From Agrobacterium tumefaciens (GTDB taxonomy: Bacteria > Pseudomonadota > Alphaproteobacteria > Rhizobiales > Rhizobiaceae), in the NCBI RefSeq assembly GCF_005221325.1, contig NZ_CP039889.1, positions 2,182,501-2,246,500 on the forward strand: a stretch of DNA of 64,000 bases, given 5' to 3'. Positions 23,834-33,261 of this stretch are shown here, in pieces. The position numbers were made by a program, and so were the translations under genes. Numbering within the stretch: the first letter of the stretch is position 1; every line of letters begins with the position of its first letter. A model generated the notes under the pieces. The model saw only the letters and a list, made by a program, of their open reading frames with translations, was not told where the DNA came from and ran no database searches.

Positions 23834-25264
23834 ATGGTTTTTTCATCAAGTTTATTCATATTTATGTTTCTACCGATTGCGCTCGGTGTCTATTTTTCCG
23901 TTCCATTCCGGTACAAATCGCTCGTTATACTTCTGTTTTCCTACCTGTTCTACGGATGGTGGAGGATAGATTACCTTGCCCTGCTTTTTCTCGTGACGCT
24001 CTGGAGCTATATCTTCGGAAAGCTGATCGATGTGGAGCGGACGGCGCAAGCGCGAAAAAGATTGCTGATTGTTGCGATTTCCGGGCCTCTACTTGTGCTC
24101 GGTTATTTCAAATACTGCAATTTCTTCATGGACAGCCTCGCCGACCTCTTCAACGGCGGTGACCCATTCACGTCGTGGCATGCGCGAATCCTGCTACCGA
24201 TTGGCATCTCGTTTTATATATTTCAGGCGATCTCTTATTTGATCGACATTTATAGAGAAGACGCGCCACCGGCGCAGAACTTCTTCGATTTTGCAGCATT
24301 CAAGGCTCTGTTTCCGCAATTGGTTGCCGGCCCGGTCCTGCGTTACAAGGACCTTGCCCATCAGTTCACCTATCGCCAGCATTCGCTTGAGCTTTTTGCC
24401 GAAGGCGGCATTCGGTTTTTTTCCGGCCTGGCGAAGAAAGTACTGATTGCGGATTCCGTGGCACCCATAGCGGATGCGATATTCGCCAAAGCCGACCCGA
24501 CATTTGCCGAGGCCTGGCTTGGAACCATCGCTTATTCGATACAGCTGTATTTCGATTTTTCGGGCTATTCCAGCATGGCTATCGGATTGGGAATGATGAT
24601 GGGATTCCGCTTTATCGAAAATTTCGACTGTCCCTATGTGTCCCGTTCCATCACGGAATTCTGGCGTCGCTGGCATCTCAGCCTGTCGGCCTGGCTGCGG
24701 GATTATCTCTATATTCCGCTCGGCGGAAACCGGTTCGGGACCGCAAGGACTTACTTCAACCTGTTCATTACCATGGTGCTGGGCGGGCTTTGGCATGGCG
24801 CCAACTGGACCTTCATCCTATGGGGTGTCTGGCACGGCGGGCTTCTGGCATTGGAGCGTCTGCTCGGGATCAAGCCGTCCGATAAGCGCTCTTTCGTGGC
24901 GTTGGTTGGTACTCTGATGCTGGTCATGCTCGGTTGGGTCATGTTCCGATCGCTCGACGTGCACAGCGCGGTCGACATGTATCGCGGAATGTCAGGCTTC
25001 AACGGATTTCATATCCAGCCGGATATTGCGTGGCAGATCAAGAACTTCGCTCTTGCTTCGCTGGCCGTTGGCGTGGCGGTGGTGTTTATTGAGCCGTGGT
25101 TCAACCGGACTTTCCCGGCCGAGCGATTGATCCATATGCCGCTTCGTCCATCGACCGCGGGCGTAGCTTTGGCGGCAACGGGCATCGTCTGCTTTTTTGG
25201 TCTGATTTCGATATTGAAGCTGACGGCCGACAATGATTCACCCTTCCTCTATTTTCAGTTTTAG
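23834..25264 (+). CDS. algI: MBOAT-family alginate O-acetyltransferase AlgI
   Basis: Integral membrane protein of 476 aa with about ten hydrophobic segments. It starts with FSSSLFIFMFLPIALGVYF and LLFSYLFYGWW, and carries the MBOAT core FWRRWHLSLSAWLRDYLYIPLGG and GLWHGANWTFILWGVWHG with the invariant histidine. This is the AlgI/DltB group that passes acetyl groups across the inner membrane. Placement first in a cluster with algJ, algX and algF supports alginate acetylation over cellulose or LTA acetylation. The next gene starts 12 bp on. Confidence 0.9.
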   Translation: MVFSSSLFIFMFLPIALGVYFSVPFRYKSLVILLFSYLFYGWWRIDYLALLFLVTLWSYIFGKLIDVERTAQARKRLLIVAISGPLLVLGYFKYCNFFMDSLADLFNGGDPFTSWHARILLPIGISFYIFQAISYLIDIYREDAPPAQNFFDFAAFKALFPQLVAGPVLRYKDLAHQFTYRQHSLELFAEGGIRFFSGLAKKVLIADSVAPIADAIFAKADPTFAEAWLGTIAYSIQLYFDFSGYSSMAIGLGMMMGFRFIENFDCPYVSRSITEFWRRWHLSLSAWLRDYLYIPLGGNRFGTARTYFNLFITMVLGGLWHGANWTFILWGVWHGGLLALERLLGIKPSDKRSFVALVGTLMLVMLGWVMFRSLDVHSAVDMYRGMSGFNGFHIQPDIAWQIKNFALASLAVGVAVVFIEPWFNRTFPAERLIHMPLRPSTAGVALAATGIVCFFGLISILKLTADNDSPFLYFQF

Positions 25265-25276
25265 GGAGTACGGCGC

Positions 25277-26347
25277 ATGATCTCACCACGTTTGCTTTCA
25301 ACCGCGTCGGTTCTCTTTCTTTTGCTGGCCGGTGCCGGAATTACCGCGAATTATGTGGTTACTATCCCGGATGAAGACCTGAAAGTGGATGAACTCGCCG
25401 ATATCTGGACCGGGAAGGTCGCCAGTCGGCTTGAAGAAGGCTACGAACGGGAATTGCCGTTCAGCAATTTCGCTGTCGAGTTTTTTAATGCAGTTTCTCT
25501 CGGTGTTTTCGGGGAGGCGAGGAAAGGTGCAATCGTTGGCCGGAGCGGCTGGCTTTTCACGGCAGAGGAGTTTGCCTGGAGCCGGACATCGGAGGCCAAT
25601 CTTGCAACCTCTTTCCAGACGATTGTGGATGTTCGCTCCAGATTGGCGGAAAAAGGCACTACTCTGGTTATCGTGCCGATCCCGCCTAAAGCGCAGGTCG
25701 TGGCCGGGCAGCTGGGCAGTAACGTTTTGCCTGAAACCAATGCCGATCTCTATGAGAGATTCATGGCCTTCCTGAACAAGAAGGGGATAGCGGCCGCGGA
25801 CGTGGCCGCGACGTTCGGTTCCGCAAAGCCTGAAGAACTTTTTCTGCGATCGGATACGCACTGGACGGTCAAAGGCAGCGGTCTGGCGGCAAAGGCGGCG
25901 TGCGCCGCCATTCCCCGTCGCGATCAGTTGATGAAAACTGCTTTTGACAGCGTATCCCAAAACGATGTCAACCATGTCGGCGACCTCGCAAAGTTCGTCG
26001 ATGCCGGCTGGATGTTGCCCGGAGCCGGTACGGGCTTCGACATCATCCAGCCGATATCGGCTGCCGCCAGGGCGGATAACGCCGATGCGTTGTTTGGTGA
26101 TGGCGAGGCTGGAGCTGCACCGGCGGATCAGGTCGTCCTGGTCGGGACGAGCTATAGCGCGAACCCACTTTGGTCTTTTGAAGATCAGTTGAAAACGACG
26201 TGCGAGGTGGATGTTCTCAACTACGCCAGGGAAGGAAAGGGGCCTTTTGTGCCCATGCAGGATTTTCTGGAGAAACTTCGCTCGCAAGCGGCGCCAAAAG
26301 TCGTGTTGTGGGAGATACCGGTACGTTATCTGGATGATATCGTATAA
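25277..26347 (+). CDS. algJ: AlgJ/AlgX-type SGNH O-acetyltransferase
   Basis: Protein of 356 aa with an N-terminal signal anchor (STASVLFLLLAGAGITANYVV). The SGNH-like catalytic residues of the alginate acetylation family are present: Asp193 and His195 in RSDTHWTVKG and Ser292 in VGTSYSA, with WLFTAEEF and VIVPIPPKAQ as family blocks. There is no C-terminal carbohydrate-binding domain, so AlgJ rather than AlgX. It would take acetyl from AlgI in the periplasm. It is the second gene of the operon; the 125-bp gap after it is very AT-rich. Confidence 0.85.
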   Translation: MISPRLLSTASVLFLLLAGAGITANYVVTIPDEDLKVDELADIWTGKVASRLEEGYERELPFSNFAVEFFNAVSLGVFGEARKGAIVGRSGWLFTAEEFAWSRTSEANLATSFQTIVDVRSRLAEKGTTLVIVPIPPKAQVVAGQLGSNVLPETNADLYERFMAFLNKKGIAAADVAATFGSAKPEELFLRSDTHWTVKGSGLAAKAACAAIPRRDQLMKTAFDSVSQNDVNHVGDLAKFVDAGWMLPGAGTGFDIIQPISAAARADNADALFGDGEAGAAPADQVVLVGTSYSANPLWSFEDQLKTTCEVDVLNYAREGKGPFVPMQDFLEKLRSQAAPKVVLWEIPVRYLDDIV

Positions 26348-26475
26348 ATATATCCATTTTACGCATATATATTGTAATTTAGAGTTTGATTAAGTCAAAA
26401 AAATATATAATGTGGATATATATATCGTATTATATGTAACTTACTTCGATTTTTGATCGTAACTTTATTTCATTG
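26348..26475 (+). promoter_or_regulatory. AT-rich gap before alg8 with possible internal promoter
   Basis: Strongly AT-rich compared with neighbours. ATATATCCA (26348-26356) is the exact reverse complement of TGGATATAT (26413-26421), and TATAAT is at 26406-26411. TTGATT at 26386-26391 is only 14 bp upstream of it, too short for a standard promoter. An internal promoter or an RNA structure splitting algIJ from alg8 onward is possible. Confidence 0.3.
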
Positions 26476-28131
26476 ATGGATTATTGGATGAGACACTATC
26501 TCGAAAAGAGAGTGCTCGGTCTTCCTGATGAAGTATTGCCTGTCGATAGATTGTCGACAGTGCCGGTTTCTCGGGCAGGAGAGCAATCCGCTATCGTCGA
26601 TTGGAGCGAGAGCTTTCCGGCCCATTTGCTGTTTGTGCTTGGCCTCGCCAGCTTGATCGTGATCGTCCCGGAGGGCGTGCTTTTTGGGGCGAACGCGGGT
26701 CTTTTGTTCGGTCTGGGCGCACTGGCCGTTTGGCGGTATTTCTGGGGTGTCCTGCATTTCGTGCGGTCCAACATCTATCGTCGCACTGTCTTCCCGAAAA
26801 TGCGCATTCGAGCGGATCGTCATCTCGAGCACAGTGCGGAAAACGGCCAAGCGCCTCATGCCTATCTCATCGTCACCAGTTTTCGCATCGACGGCGACAC
26901 GACAGCCGAGGTGTATCGCGCCGCGTTCCGGGCAGCGCTTGCTTCTCGCGGCGGGGCGACGGTCATCGCATCCATCGTCGAAATGTCCGACCAGCGCCTG
27001 ATCCGTTCGATGCACCGCCTTATTTGCGGCGAGAACACGGATATCCGTCTGGTGATCGTCCGCATCAATGGCAGCGGCAAGCGGGATGCGCTGGCCTACG
27101 CTTTTCGGGCCGTCTCCAAGCTGGAGCCGCGAGGCGATGACGTCGTGGCAGTGATCGACGGCGATTCCATCGTGCCCGAAAACCTCGTCGATCGGTGCGC
27201 CGGTTTTTTCGCGGATGGTCGCGTTGGTGCGTTGACCACGGATGAAACCTCGCGGGTGCGTGGAAAATCGTCGTTTCACGTCTGGTATTCGTTGCGGTTT
27301 GCGCAACGCCATATTCTCATGTCGTCGAACGGGCTTTCAAGACGCGTTCTGACACTGACCGGGAGAATGTCGATGTTCCGCGCCTCGGTCGTCACCAATT
27401 CCGATTTCATTCTGCAGGTGGAACGGGACTATATCGAGCATTGGCGTCTTGGCAGGTTGAAGTTCCTGACCGGCGACGACAAGTCGAGCTGGTATTGGCT
27501 GCTGCGCAACAATTATCACATGCTGTATGTGCCCGACGTCACCGTCGCGACAGTCGAAGACCCACCGACCTCAGGCTTTTTCCAGGCCGCGGCGCAATTG
27601 ATGACGCGATGGTTCGGCAACATGCTGCGAACGAACAGCCGCGCACTGGCGCTTGGTCCCTGGCATATCGGTTATTTTACGTGGTGGACGATTTTCGATC
27701 AGCGCATCTCGATGTGGACGTCGCTTGCCGGCCTCGTCATGGTCATCCTGATCGGGCTTTTCGACAACCCGTTCATTTTCCCGGCCTATTTCGCCTGGGT
27801 TCTGCTGACCCGTTACATCATGACGCTGATGTTGTTCAATTCCCGACCGCGGGTTTCGATTTTCTATCCCTTCTTCATCTATTTCAATCAGGTTTTCGGC
27901 TCGATCATAAAAACCTACATTTTCTTCCACCTCGATCGCCAGAAGTGGACGCGGCAGAAAACGACACTGTCCGCCAATGGCTCCGGCCGAGCCGCAGCGC
28001 TAAAAAACGCCTCTTCCACCTACATGCATGTTTTATCGATTACCCTTTTTGTAACCCTCATATCGTTGCTCGTCGGTCAATTGTCGGTCCCAGGCATTGA
28101 GGCGACCACTGCGATTTTCGGTATGCGCTGA
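26476..28131 (+). CDS. alg8: Mannuronan synthase Alg8 (GT2 family)
   Basis: Protein of 551 aa from the ATG at 26476 (ribosome site weak; a second ATG is at 26488). The two N-terminal membrane segments are followed by a GT2 domain: Asp228/Asp230 in VIDGDSIVPEN, the TGRMSMFRAS block, Asp334/Asp335 in FLTGDDKSSWYWLLRNNY and VEDPPTSGFFQ. The C-terminus carries further membrane segments. The TGDDKS motif separates Alg8 from cellulose synthases. It joins mannuronate from GDP-mannuronic acid and exports it across the inner membrane with Alg44. Confidence 0.92.
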   Translation: MDYWMRHYLEKRVLGLPDEVLPVDRLSTVPVSRAGEQSAIVDWSESFPAHLLFVLGLASLIVIVPEGVLFGANAGLLFGLGALAVWRYFWGVLHFVRSNIYRRTVFPKMRIRADRHLEHSAENGQAPHAYLIVTSFRIDGDTTAEVYRAAFRAALASRGGATVIASIVEMSDQRLIRSMHRLICGENTDIRLVIVRINGSGKRDALAYAFRAVSKLEPRGDDVVAVIDGDSIVPENLVDRCAGFFADGRVGALTTDETSRVRGKSSFHVWYSLRFAQRHILMSSNGLSRRVLTLTGRMSMFRASVVTNSDFILQVERDYIEHWRLGRLKFLTGDDKSSWYWLLRNNYHMLYVPDVTVATVEDPPTSGFFQAAAQLMTRWFGNMLRTNSRALALGPWHIGYFTWWTIFDQRISMWTSLAGLVMVILIGLFDNPFIFPAYFAWVLLTRYIMTLMLFNSRPRVSIFYPFFIYFNQVFGSIIKTYIFFHLDRQKWTRQKTTLSANGSGRAAALKNASSTYMHVLSITLFVTLISLLVGQLSVPGIEATTAIFGMR

Positions 28132-28149
28132 CCCGCGAAGGAGCCCAAA

Positions 28150-29235
28150 ATGAACATGAGCATCGTGAGTTTCGAAGCGGATGAGCAACGCCAGCATGCG
28201 CGCTATAAGTTGCCGCTGAAATGCGTCATCGATCAGCACAGATATTCATCGATCGACTGGTCTTTGGGCGGGGTGGGCGTCGCAACAGGCGATGCCACCT
28301 TCGAAGAAGGACAAGTGCTGCCCCTGCAGTTGCAGATACCTCTCGATGGTTTCGACATGATGTTGCCCGTGAAAGCGGAAGTCCGTCATTCCAGCGTGGA
28401 AACCGGCCGTACGGGTTTCAAATTTGTCGGTACGTCTCCGGCCGCGCAGCGTATGCTGCGTTATATTCACGATTCCTACATCAGTGGTGAGCTCGTCGAG
28501 GGTAACGATATTCTCGATTTCGCCAGGCGCGCTTCCGGCGAGGTCAAACTGCGGCCACGAAAATCGGGCGAGGCGGTACCGGGCGCTGGCAACTTCCGAA
28601 AGGCCGTGGGCATTGTCGCCACGCTGGTCCTGTCGCTCGCGCTTGCAGCGTTTCTGGCAAGCAGTCTCTATACACGTCTCTGGGTTTTCGAGGCCGATAG
28701 TGCGGTTGTTACGGTCGATACGGTTCCGGTTCTTGCACCTGCCAACGGCATCATCACCAATCTGGTGACCGGTCCGGTAAAAAGTGGTGAGCGGATTTTG
28801 ACTGTTCTGACCGAGAGCGGACAGAGCACGTCGGTCGTCGCATCATGCGATTGCACCGCCGAGCCCATAGGTCCGGCTGTCGATACGCAGATCAAGGTCG
28901 GAGCGCAGGTGTTGGGGCTGCGTCATGCGGATGCCAAACCGCATGTGGTTGCCATGGTGGATCGCTCCCATCTGATGGCGCTCTATAAGGCGCCGCATGT
29001 CAGCGTCGACCTGCCGCAAGGCACGGTTCTGCATGATGTGGCGGTGTCTCAACTGCCGAAAGTCAGCGAACAGTCCGCTGCGACCAGCGACCGGGTCGCA
29101 GTAAAGATCGATCTTGGCGGACATGACCTGACGGCCGAAATTGGTACACCCGCTGTCGTTCGCTTCGACAACGGACCATGGTTCGGCCTGAACCAATGGA
29201 TTGCGGATATGACGGGCAGAATCCTGCCGAAGTAA
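28150..29235 (+). CDS. alg44: Alg44: PilZ c-di-GMP receptor with periplasmic HlyD-like domain
   Basis: Protein of 361 aa. The N-terminal PilZ domain has both binding motifs, Arg14-x-x-x-Arg18 (RQHAR) and Asp36-x-Ser38-x-x-Gly41 (DWSLGG). A single membrane segment lies near residues 157-177 (VGIVATLVLSLALAAFLASS). The periplasmic part resembles a membrane-fusion protein, with VLAPANGIITNLV. Alg44 is required for polymerisation by Alg8 and switches it on when c-di-GMP rises. It starts 18 bp after alg8. Motif conservation suggests regulation by c-di-GMP is intact. Confidence 0.92.
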   Translation: MNMSIVSFEADEQRQHARYKLPLKCVIDQHRYSSIDWSLGGVGVATGDATFEEGQVLPLQLQIPLDGFDMMLPVKAEVRHSSVETGRTGFKFVGTSPAAQRMLRYIHDSYISGELVEGNDILDFARRASGEVKLRPRKSGEAVPGAGNFRKAVGIVATLVLSLALAAFLASSLYTRLWVFEADSAVVTVDTVPVLAPANGIITNLVTGPVKSGERILTVLTESGQSTSVVASCDCTAEPIGPAVDTQIKVGAQVLGLRHADAKPHVVAMVDRSHLMALYKAPHVSVDLPQGTVLHDVAVSQLPKVSEQSAATSDRVAVKIDLGGHDLTAEIGTPAVVRFDNGPWFGLNQWIADMTGRILPK

Positions 29236-29424
29236 GTGGTCGTGGGAGGTTATACCTCCCTCTGCCAATGGCGGCTGGTCGGCTGCCATATTGAATGACA
29301 GTTGCAGGAAATTCATGTGCAGGCGGGACCGTCTCGGTCTCCGACGGCGATCCGTTGCCTGCATTCCGGTTCTCTGAACGCAATTATCGAGCAGCTTTTA
29401 CGACACAGACCTGACGAAGGAAGC

Positions 29425-32400
29425 ATGATGACACGCGACATCATCCACCTATCAAGTTACAATCGCCGGCGGCTGCCGAAAACGGGGAGCACCCTGGTAT
29501 CGCTGCGCGTGGCGGCGTTGTCGATCTGGCTGGTCTTTCCCTCCGGACACTGGCCGGGCGCCTCCTCGGTCGCTTTCGCCCAGCAGTCCCCGGCCACGCC
29601 ATCATCGGCGCTGGCCAAAGCCGATGCCGTCATGTCGGACATTACCGCGAATGTTCTGAAGGCCGATGGTGCGACGGACGCCCGGCAGCGCCTCGCATTT
29701 CTCGATGCGGCGCATGCTGGCATGACACAGTTGAAATCGTGGGTGGCGGCGGATTCCGTCGAGGCAAAGACTGCATTGAGCAGGCTGGCCTCCGATGGAA
29801 TAGATGCCGACAGTCTGGTTTCCGCCAGTATCTCCGCATTGCAGGAGCAGATGAAGGGCCGTATCGCGGACCCGGAGCAAAGAACCGAGATGCGTGTGCG
29901 GATAATGGAGCTGATCGAGGCCCTTTCTCTGCCGGAATTGCAGGTCGCGGCCTTGGGGGGCTATGCGGCTCTCGTTGCCAAGGGCGACAAGCCGAATGCC
30001 ATAAGCCTGATGGAGAAGGCGGCCGACCGTGTCGATCTCATCAAGGACGAGACGGCAAAGAACGCGGCGCTGAACACTCTGGCGCAAACGGCGACGATCA
30101 TCGATCCTCAAATGTCCTCTGTCCTTGCCGACAAGGCGATTTCGCGCATGTGGCCGACACGCATGCGTGGCTATGCCCGCTACGATCTGGCCTTGCGAAT
30201 TCTTGCGGGCAAGCAGATCGACGGTAAACCGGTCAGCGGCGCTGCCACGGATGCCATTGTGGCGCAGAGCGCCGGCGCCCTCAAGAAAGACGATCTGGAG
30301 TCGGCATTGTTGTGGGCGCTGGCGATCAATCCGGAAGATTCCGAAGCGCGTAAAAAGGCAATCGACAATGTAGCGGATCTGGCCGTCAGCGAAGGCAAGC
30401 TGGAATGGATGCCAGTGCTGGCCACCAGCCTTGCGGACAACAGCGATCAGGAAGATCTGATCGAGAAGATCGTCAAGCAGCGTATCGAGGCCGGGCGTGG
30501 GCTGGATGCAGCAAAGTTGGCAGAATATTTGCCGGAAAGCGCGTTGCGCGCCGAGCTTGATTTCACGCTGGCAACCGTGTTCGCCAAAAACGATCTGACG
30601 AAGATGGCCGATGCTTCTTATGCCAATGGAAACGCCGTTCTTGCCGGCCTGTCCGACCCTGAGCGGGGAGTGGCGGTAGTGGCGGCGGCCGAGAGCGCCA
30701 TCAGCCTGCAGCGACTGGATGATGCCTTGGCGCTGGTGCAGGAATTGCGCGCGGCCAAGGACGGCGGCAACACGATTGCCAATCTTGCCAAAAGCCTGGC
30801 AGATGCCGACAGGGTGAAGGACGCAGAGACGCTGCTGCCCTTTCTCCAGGGCGGCAATGACCGCGACAAGGCTGTTGCCGGGATCGCCCGCGTGAAGGCG
30901 CGGGAAGGTGATATTGCGGCGGCCCAGAGTGCACTCGAAATCATCGCCAATAGCCGTGACAGGGGACGCGTACAGTCCGAACTGGCGCGTACGCTCGCCA
31001 AAAAGGGCGAGACGGATGATGCGAAGTCAGTCGCCCTTTCCATTCAGGACACGGAATTCCGGATAGAGGCGTTGCTGCGGCTGGCTTCGGTTGCCAATGA
31101 CAGCAAGGGTAACGGTGATTTCGATGCGCTGGTCGGCGAAGCGGTGAAAGTTGCAGCCGGTGAGGACAAAAAAGATAGCCGCGACAAGGGGTATCTGAAG
31201 ATCGTCGAAGTGCTGACCGACGCGCGCAAGACCGATGCAGCCAAGCAACTGATTGATCGTATTGCCGACGAGAAGATCAAGGCGCGGGCCGCCAGCATGA
31301 TTGGAAAACGTGCTGCGCTGGATGGCTTCGGCGGTGAGGCATTGACTTATCTCGCGTCATTTTCCGGTGCAGCGGACGATGAGACGCTCAAGGCCGACGT
31401 TCTGGTTGCGGCTGCGGCAAATCCGGCGATGCTCAAATTCGCATCGGTTCAGGCGAGGACCCTGAAGGATCACATGTTGCGTGTCCGCACGGCGCGTGCC
31501 ATCGCGGAAGCCAATTTCCGGTCTCTCGATGTGCGTAATCTCGGTTGGGGCAAAGGAAGCCCGGTCGATTACCTGGCCATGCAACAGGCACCGAAGCTTC
31601 AGGCTGCGGCAGAAGCAACACCCGCTGCCGCCTTCAGCGATGGCAGGCTGACACTTGCCCGGCAGGAAGGCAGGATGAGCCTTCCCGAGACCTACACCTA
31701 TTCCGACATTTCCGTGCGTGCCGGCATGGTGCGGGAGAATGTGCCCTTGCCGCAGCCCGGTCATGCTGCCGTTACGCTTGCCAATCTCAGTCCCTATAGC
31801 GACAAATTCATGGAGGATCTCGCTGCGGGCAATACGGGGCTGTCTTTCGCGGCTGAAGCGCAGGGCATTCCTTATCCGCGCATCATCGTTATCCAGAGCG
31901 GCGTCTACACTCTTGGCAGTCTGGCAAGTGAACTGGATGCTGGCGACGGTTTTCCGTTGGTAACGCGCGAAAACGATGTCGTGACGCTGCGCGCGCCGGT
32001 TCTGGTGGCGGAGGGCGCGACGTTGATCCTTTCCGGACAGGAGGCGGCCACCTATCGTCTTTCTGCGACGGCCGGCAGTTTCATTTCCGTGGCTGGAACG
32101 CTTTACGTCCAGGATACGACCGTCACATCCTGGGACGAGGTGACCGGGACGCCGCGTTACTCGGATAAAGAAAAGCGTCATGTTTTCCGGCCCTATATCA
32201 TCGGCTGGAGCAATTCACGGCTGATGATCGGTGGCTCCGTGCTGGACGCGCTGGGTTACGCGGCACCCAAGTCCTTCGGCCTGGCCTTTTCTGCCGGTCC
32301 CAAGACCGTGGCGCAGCGGATAAGTGGCGCGCGTGCGCCTACGGGGATCGTTGTCGACAATTTCTTCCACAATTTCGAATATGGATTCTACTCCTATGAG

Positions 32401-33261
32401 GCCGACGATGTCAGTCTCGTGGGCAACGAATATCGCGACAACGTGCTCTACGCGATCGACCCGCACGATCGCTCCCATCGGCTGCTGATTGCCCTCAACA
32501 CTGCCTATGACACCAAGGCCAAACACGGCATCATCGTCTCGCGTGAGGTGAATTTTTCCTGGATCGTCGGCAATGTATCCCACACCAATGCCGGCTCGGG
32601 CTTCATGATCGACCGCAACAGCGTCGACAATTTCATCTATGCCAATGTCGCCTTCGACAACAATCAGGATGGCCTGACCCTCTTTGAGAGCAGCTGCAAT
32701 CTGGCTGTCGGCAACCGGTTCTTCGACAACAAGCGTGCGGGCATCAAGATTCGCAACAGTTGGGACGTTGGCGTTCATGAGAATATTCTGGAAAACAACG
32801 CTCAGGATGCGATCCACGGCTATATAAGTAACTTGCGAGCATCTCCTGCTAACGCATTGCGCGATTTCGAGTTTGATCCCTATCTGCCGCTGACGACCTT
32901 CGCGGCCAGCGGCAACCGCATCCACGGAAATGGCGGCGGCATCAAGGTTGACGGGACGTCGGGTTTCAGCCTTTCCGGCAACGATTATCTCAATCAGGTC
33001 GGCCGGCTGATCGATGGCGATGGTCGGGCGATGGAAGGCCATATGCTGCGCTTCAACGAGCGCGAAAGCGTGTTGATAACCTCGACGGTGTGCCGACCGA
33101 AACGCCCGGAAGCCTATAGCTGCCGTTTCCGCGACGCAGGGTTTTTCAATGGCGACGGTCAATCCGCAATCTTCGCGGAAGATGCACTGACCGACACCTG
33201 CACGAATGTTTCAAACTCCGTTCAGTACGAGAACTTCAACGGGACGGGAGGCCGAAGCTGA
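29425..33261 (+). CDS. algG: Mannuronan C5-epimerase AlgG with a large N-terminal helical-repeat domain
   Basis: Protein of 1278 aa from the ATG at 29425 (ribosome site GAAGGA), more than twice the ~540 aa usual for AlgG. A signal peptide (VSLRVAALSIWLVFPSG, cleavage near VAFAQQ) is followed by ~650 residues of alpha-helical TPR-like repeats (for example AIVAQSAGALKKDDLESALL, and QSALEIIANSRDRGRVQSEL). From about residue 830 the AlgG sequence begins: IIVIQSGVYTL, HVFRPYIIGWSNS, GFYSYEADDVSLVGN. The catalytic DPHDRS motif is at residues 1012-1017 and is followed by KHGIIVSREVNFSW. It converts mannuronate to guluronate in the periplasm. The start at 33261 of algL overlaps its stop. Confidence 0.93.
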   Translation: MMTRDIIHLSSYNRRRLPKTGSTLVSLRVAALSIWLVFPSGHWPGASSVAFAQQSPATPSSALAKADAVMSDITANVLKADGATDARQRLAFLDAAHAGMTQLKSWVAADSVEAKTALSRLASDGIDADSLVSASISALQEQMKGRIADPEQRTEMRVRIMELIEALSLPELQVAALGGYAALVAKGDKPNAISLMEKAADRVDLIKDETAKNAALNTLAQTATIIDPQMSSVLADKAISRMWPTRMRGYARYDLALRILAGKQIDGKPVSGAATDAIVAQSAGALKKDDLESALLWALAINPEDSEARKKAIDNVADLAVSEGKLEWMPVLATSLADNSDQEDLIEKIVKQRIEAGRGLDAAKLAEYLPESALRAELDFTLATVFAKNDLTKMADASYANGNAVLAGLSDPERGVAVVAAAESAISLQRLDDALALVQELRAAKDGGNTIANLAKSLADADRVKDAETLLPFLQGGNDRDKAVAGIARVKAREGDIAAAQSALEIIANSRDRGRVQSELARTLAKKGETDDAKSVALSIQDTEFRIEALLRLASVANDSKGNGDFDALVGEAVKVAAGEDKKDSRDKGYLKIVEVLTDARKTDAAKQLIDRIADEKIKARAASMIGKRAALDGFGGEALTYLASFSGAADDETLKADVLVAAAANPAMLKFASVQARTLKDHMLRVRTARAIAEANFRSLDVRNLGWGKGSPVDYLAMQQAPKLQAAAEATPAAAFSDGRLTLARQEGRMSLPETYTYSDISVRAGMVRENVPLPQPGHAAVTLANLSPYSDKFMEDLAAGNTGLSFAAEAQGIPYPRIIVIQSGVYTLGSLASELDAGDGFPLVTRENDVVTLRAPVLVAEGATLILSGQEAATYRLSATAGSFISVAGTLYVQDTTVTSWDEVTGTPRYSDKEKRHVFRPYIIGWSNSRLMIGGSVLDALGYAAPKSFGLAFSAGPKTVAQRISGARAPTGIVVDNFFHNFEYGFYSYEADDVSLVGNEYRDNVLYAIDPHDRSHRLLIALNTAYDTKAKHGIIVSREVNFSWIVGNVSHTNAGSGFMIDRNSVDNFIYANVAFDNNQDGLTLFESSCNLAVGNRFFDNKRAGIKIRNSWDVGVHENILENNAQDAIHGYISNLRASPANALRDFEFDPYLPLTTFAASGNRIHGNGGGIKVDGTSGFSLSGNDYLNQVGRLIDGDGRAMEGHMLRFNERESVLITSTVCRPKRPEAYSCRFRDAGFFNGDGQSAIFAEDALTDTCTNVSNSVQYENFNGTGGRS

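Noticed and set aside
23834..25264. Considered as a DltB or cellulose-acetylation (WssH) MBOAT
   Set aside because: Context with algJ, algX, algF and alg8, and absence of dlt or wss genes, favours AlgI.
25277..26347. Considered as AlgX rather than AlgJ
   Set aside because: It lacks the C-terminal carbohydrate-binding module that the 462-aa protein at 37351 has, so AlgJ fits better.
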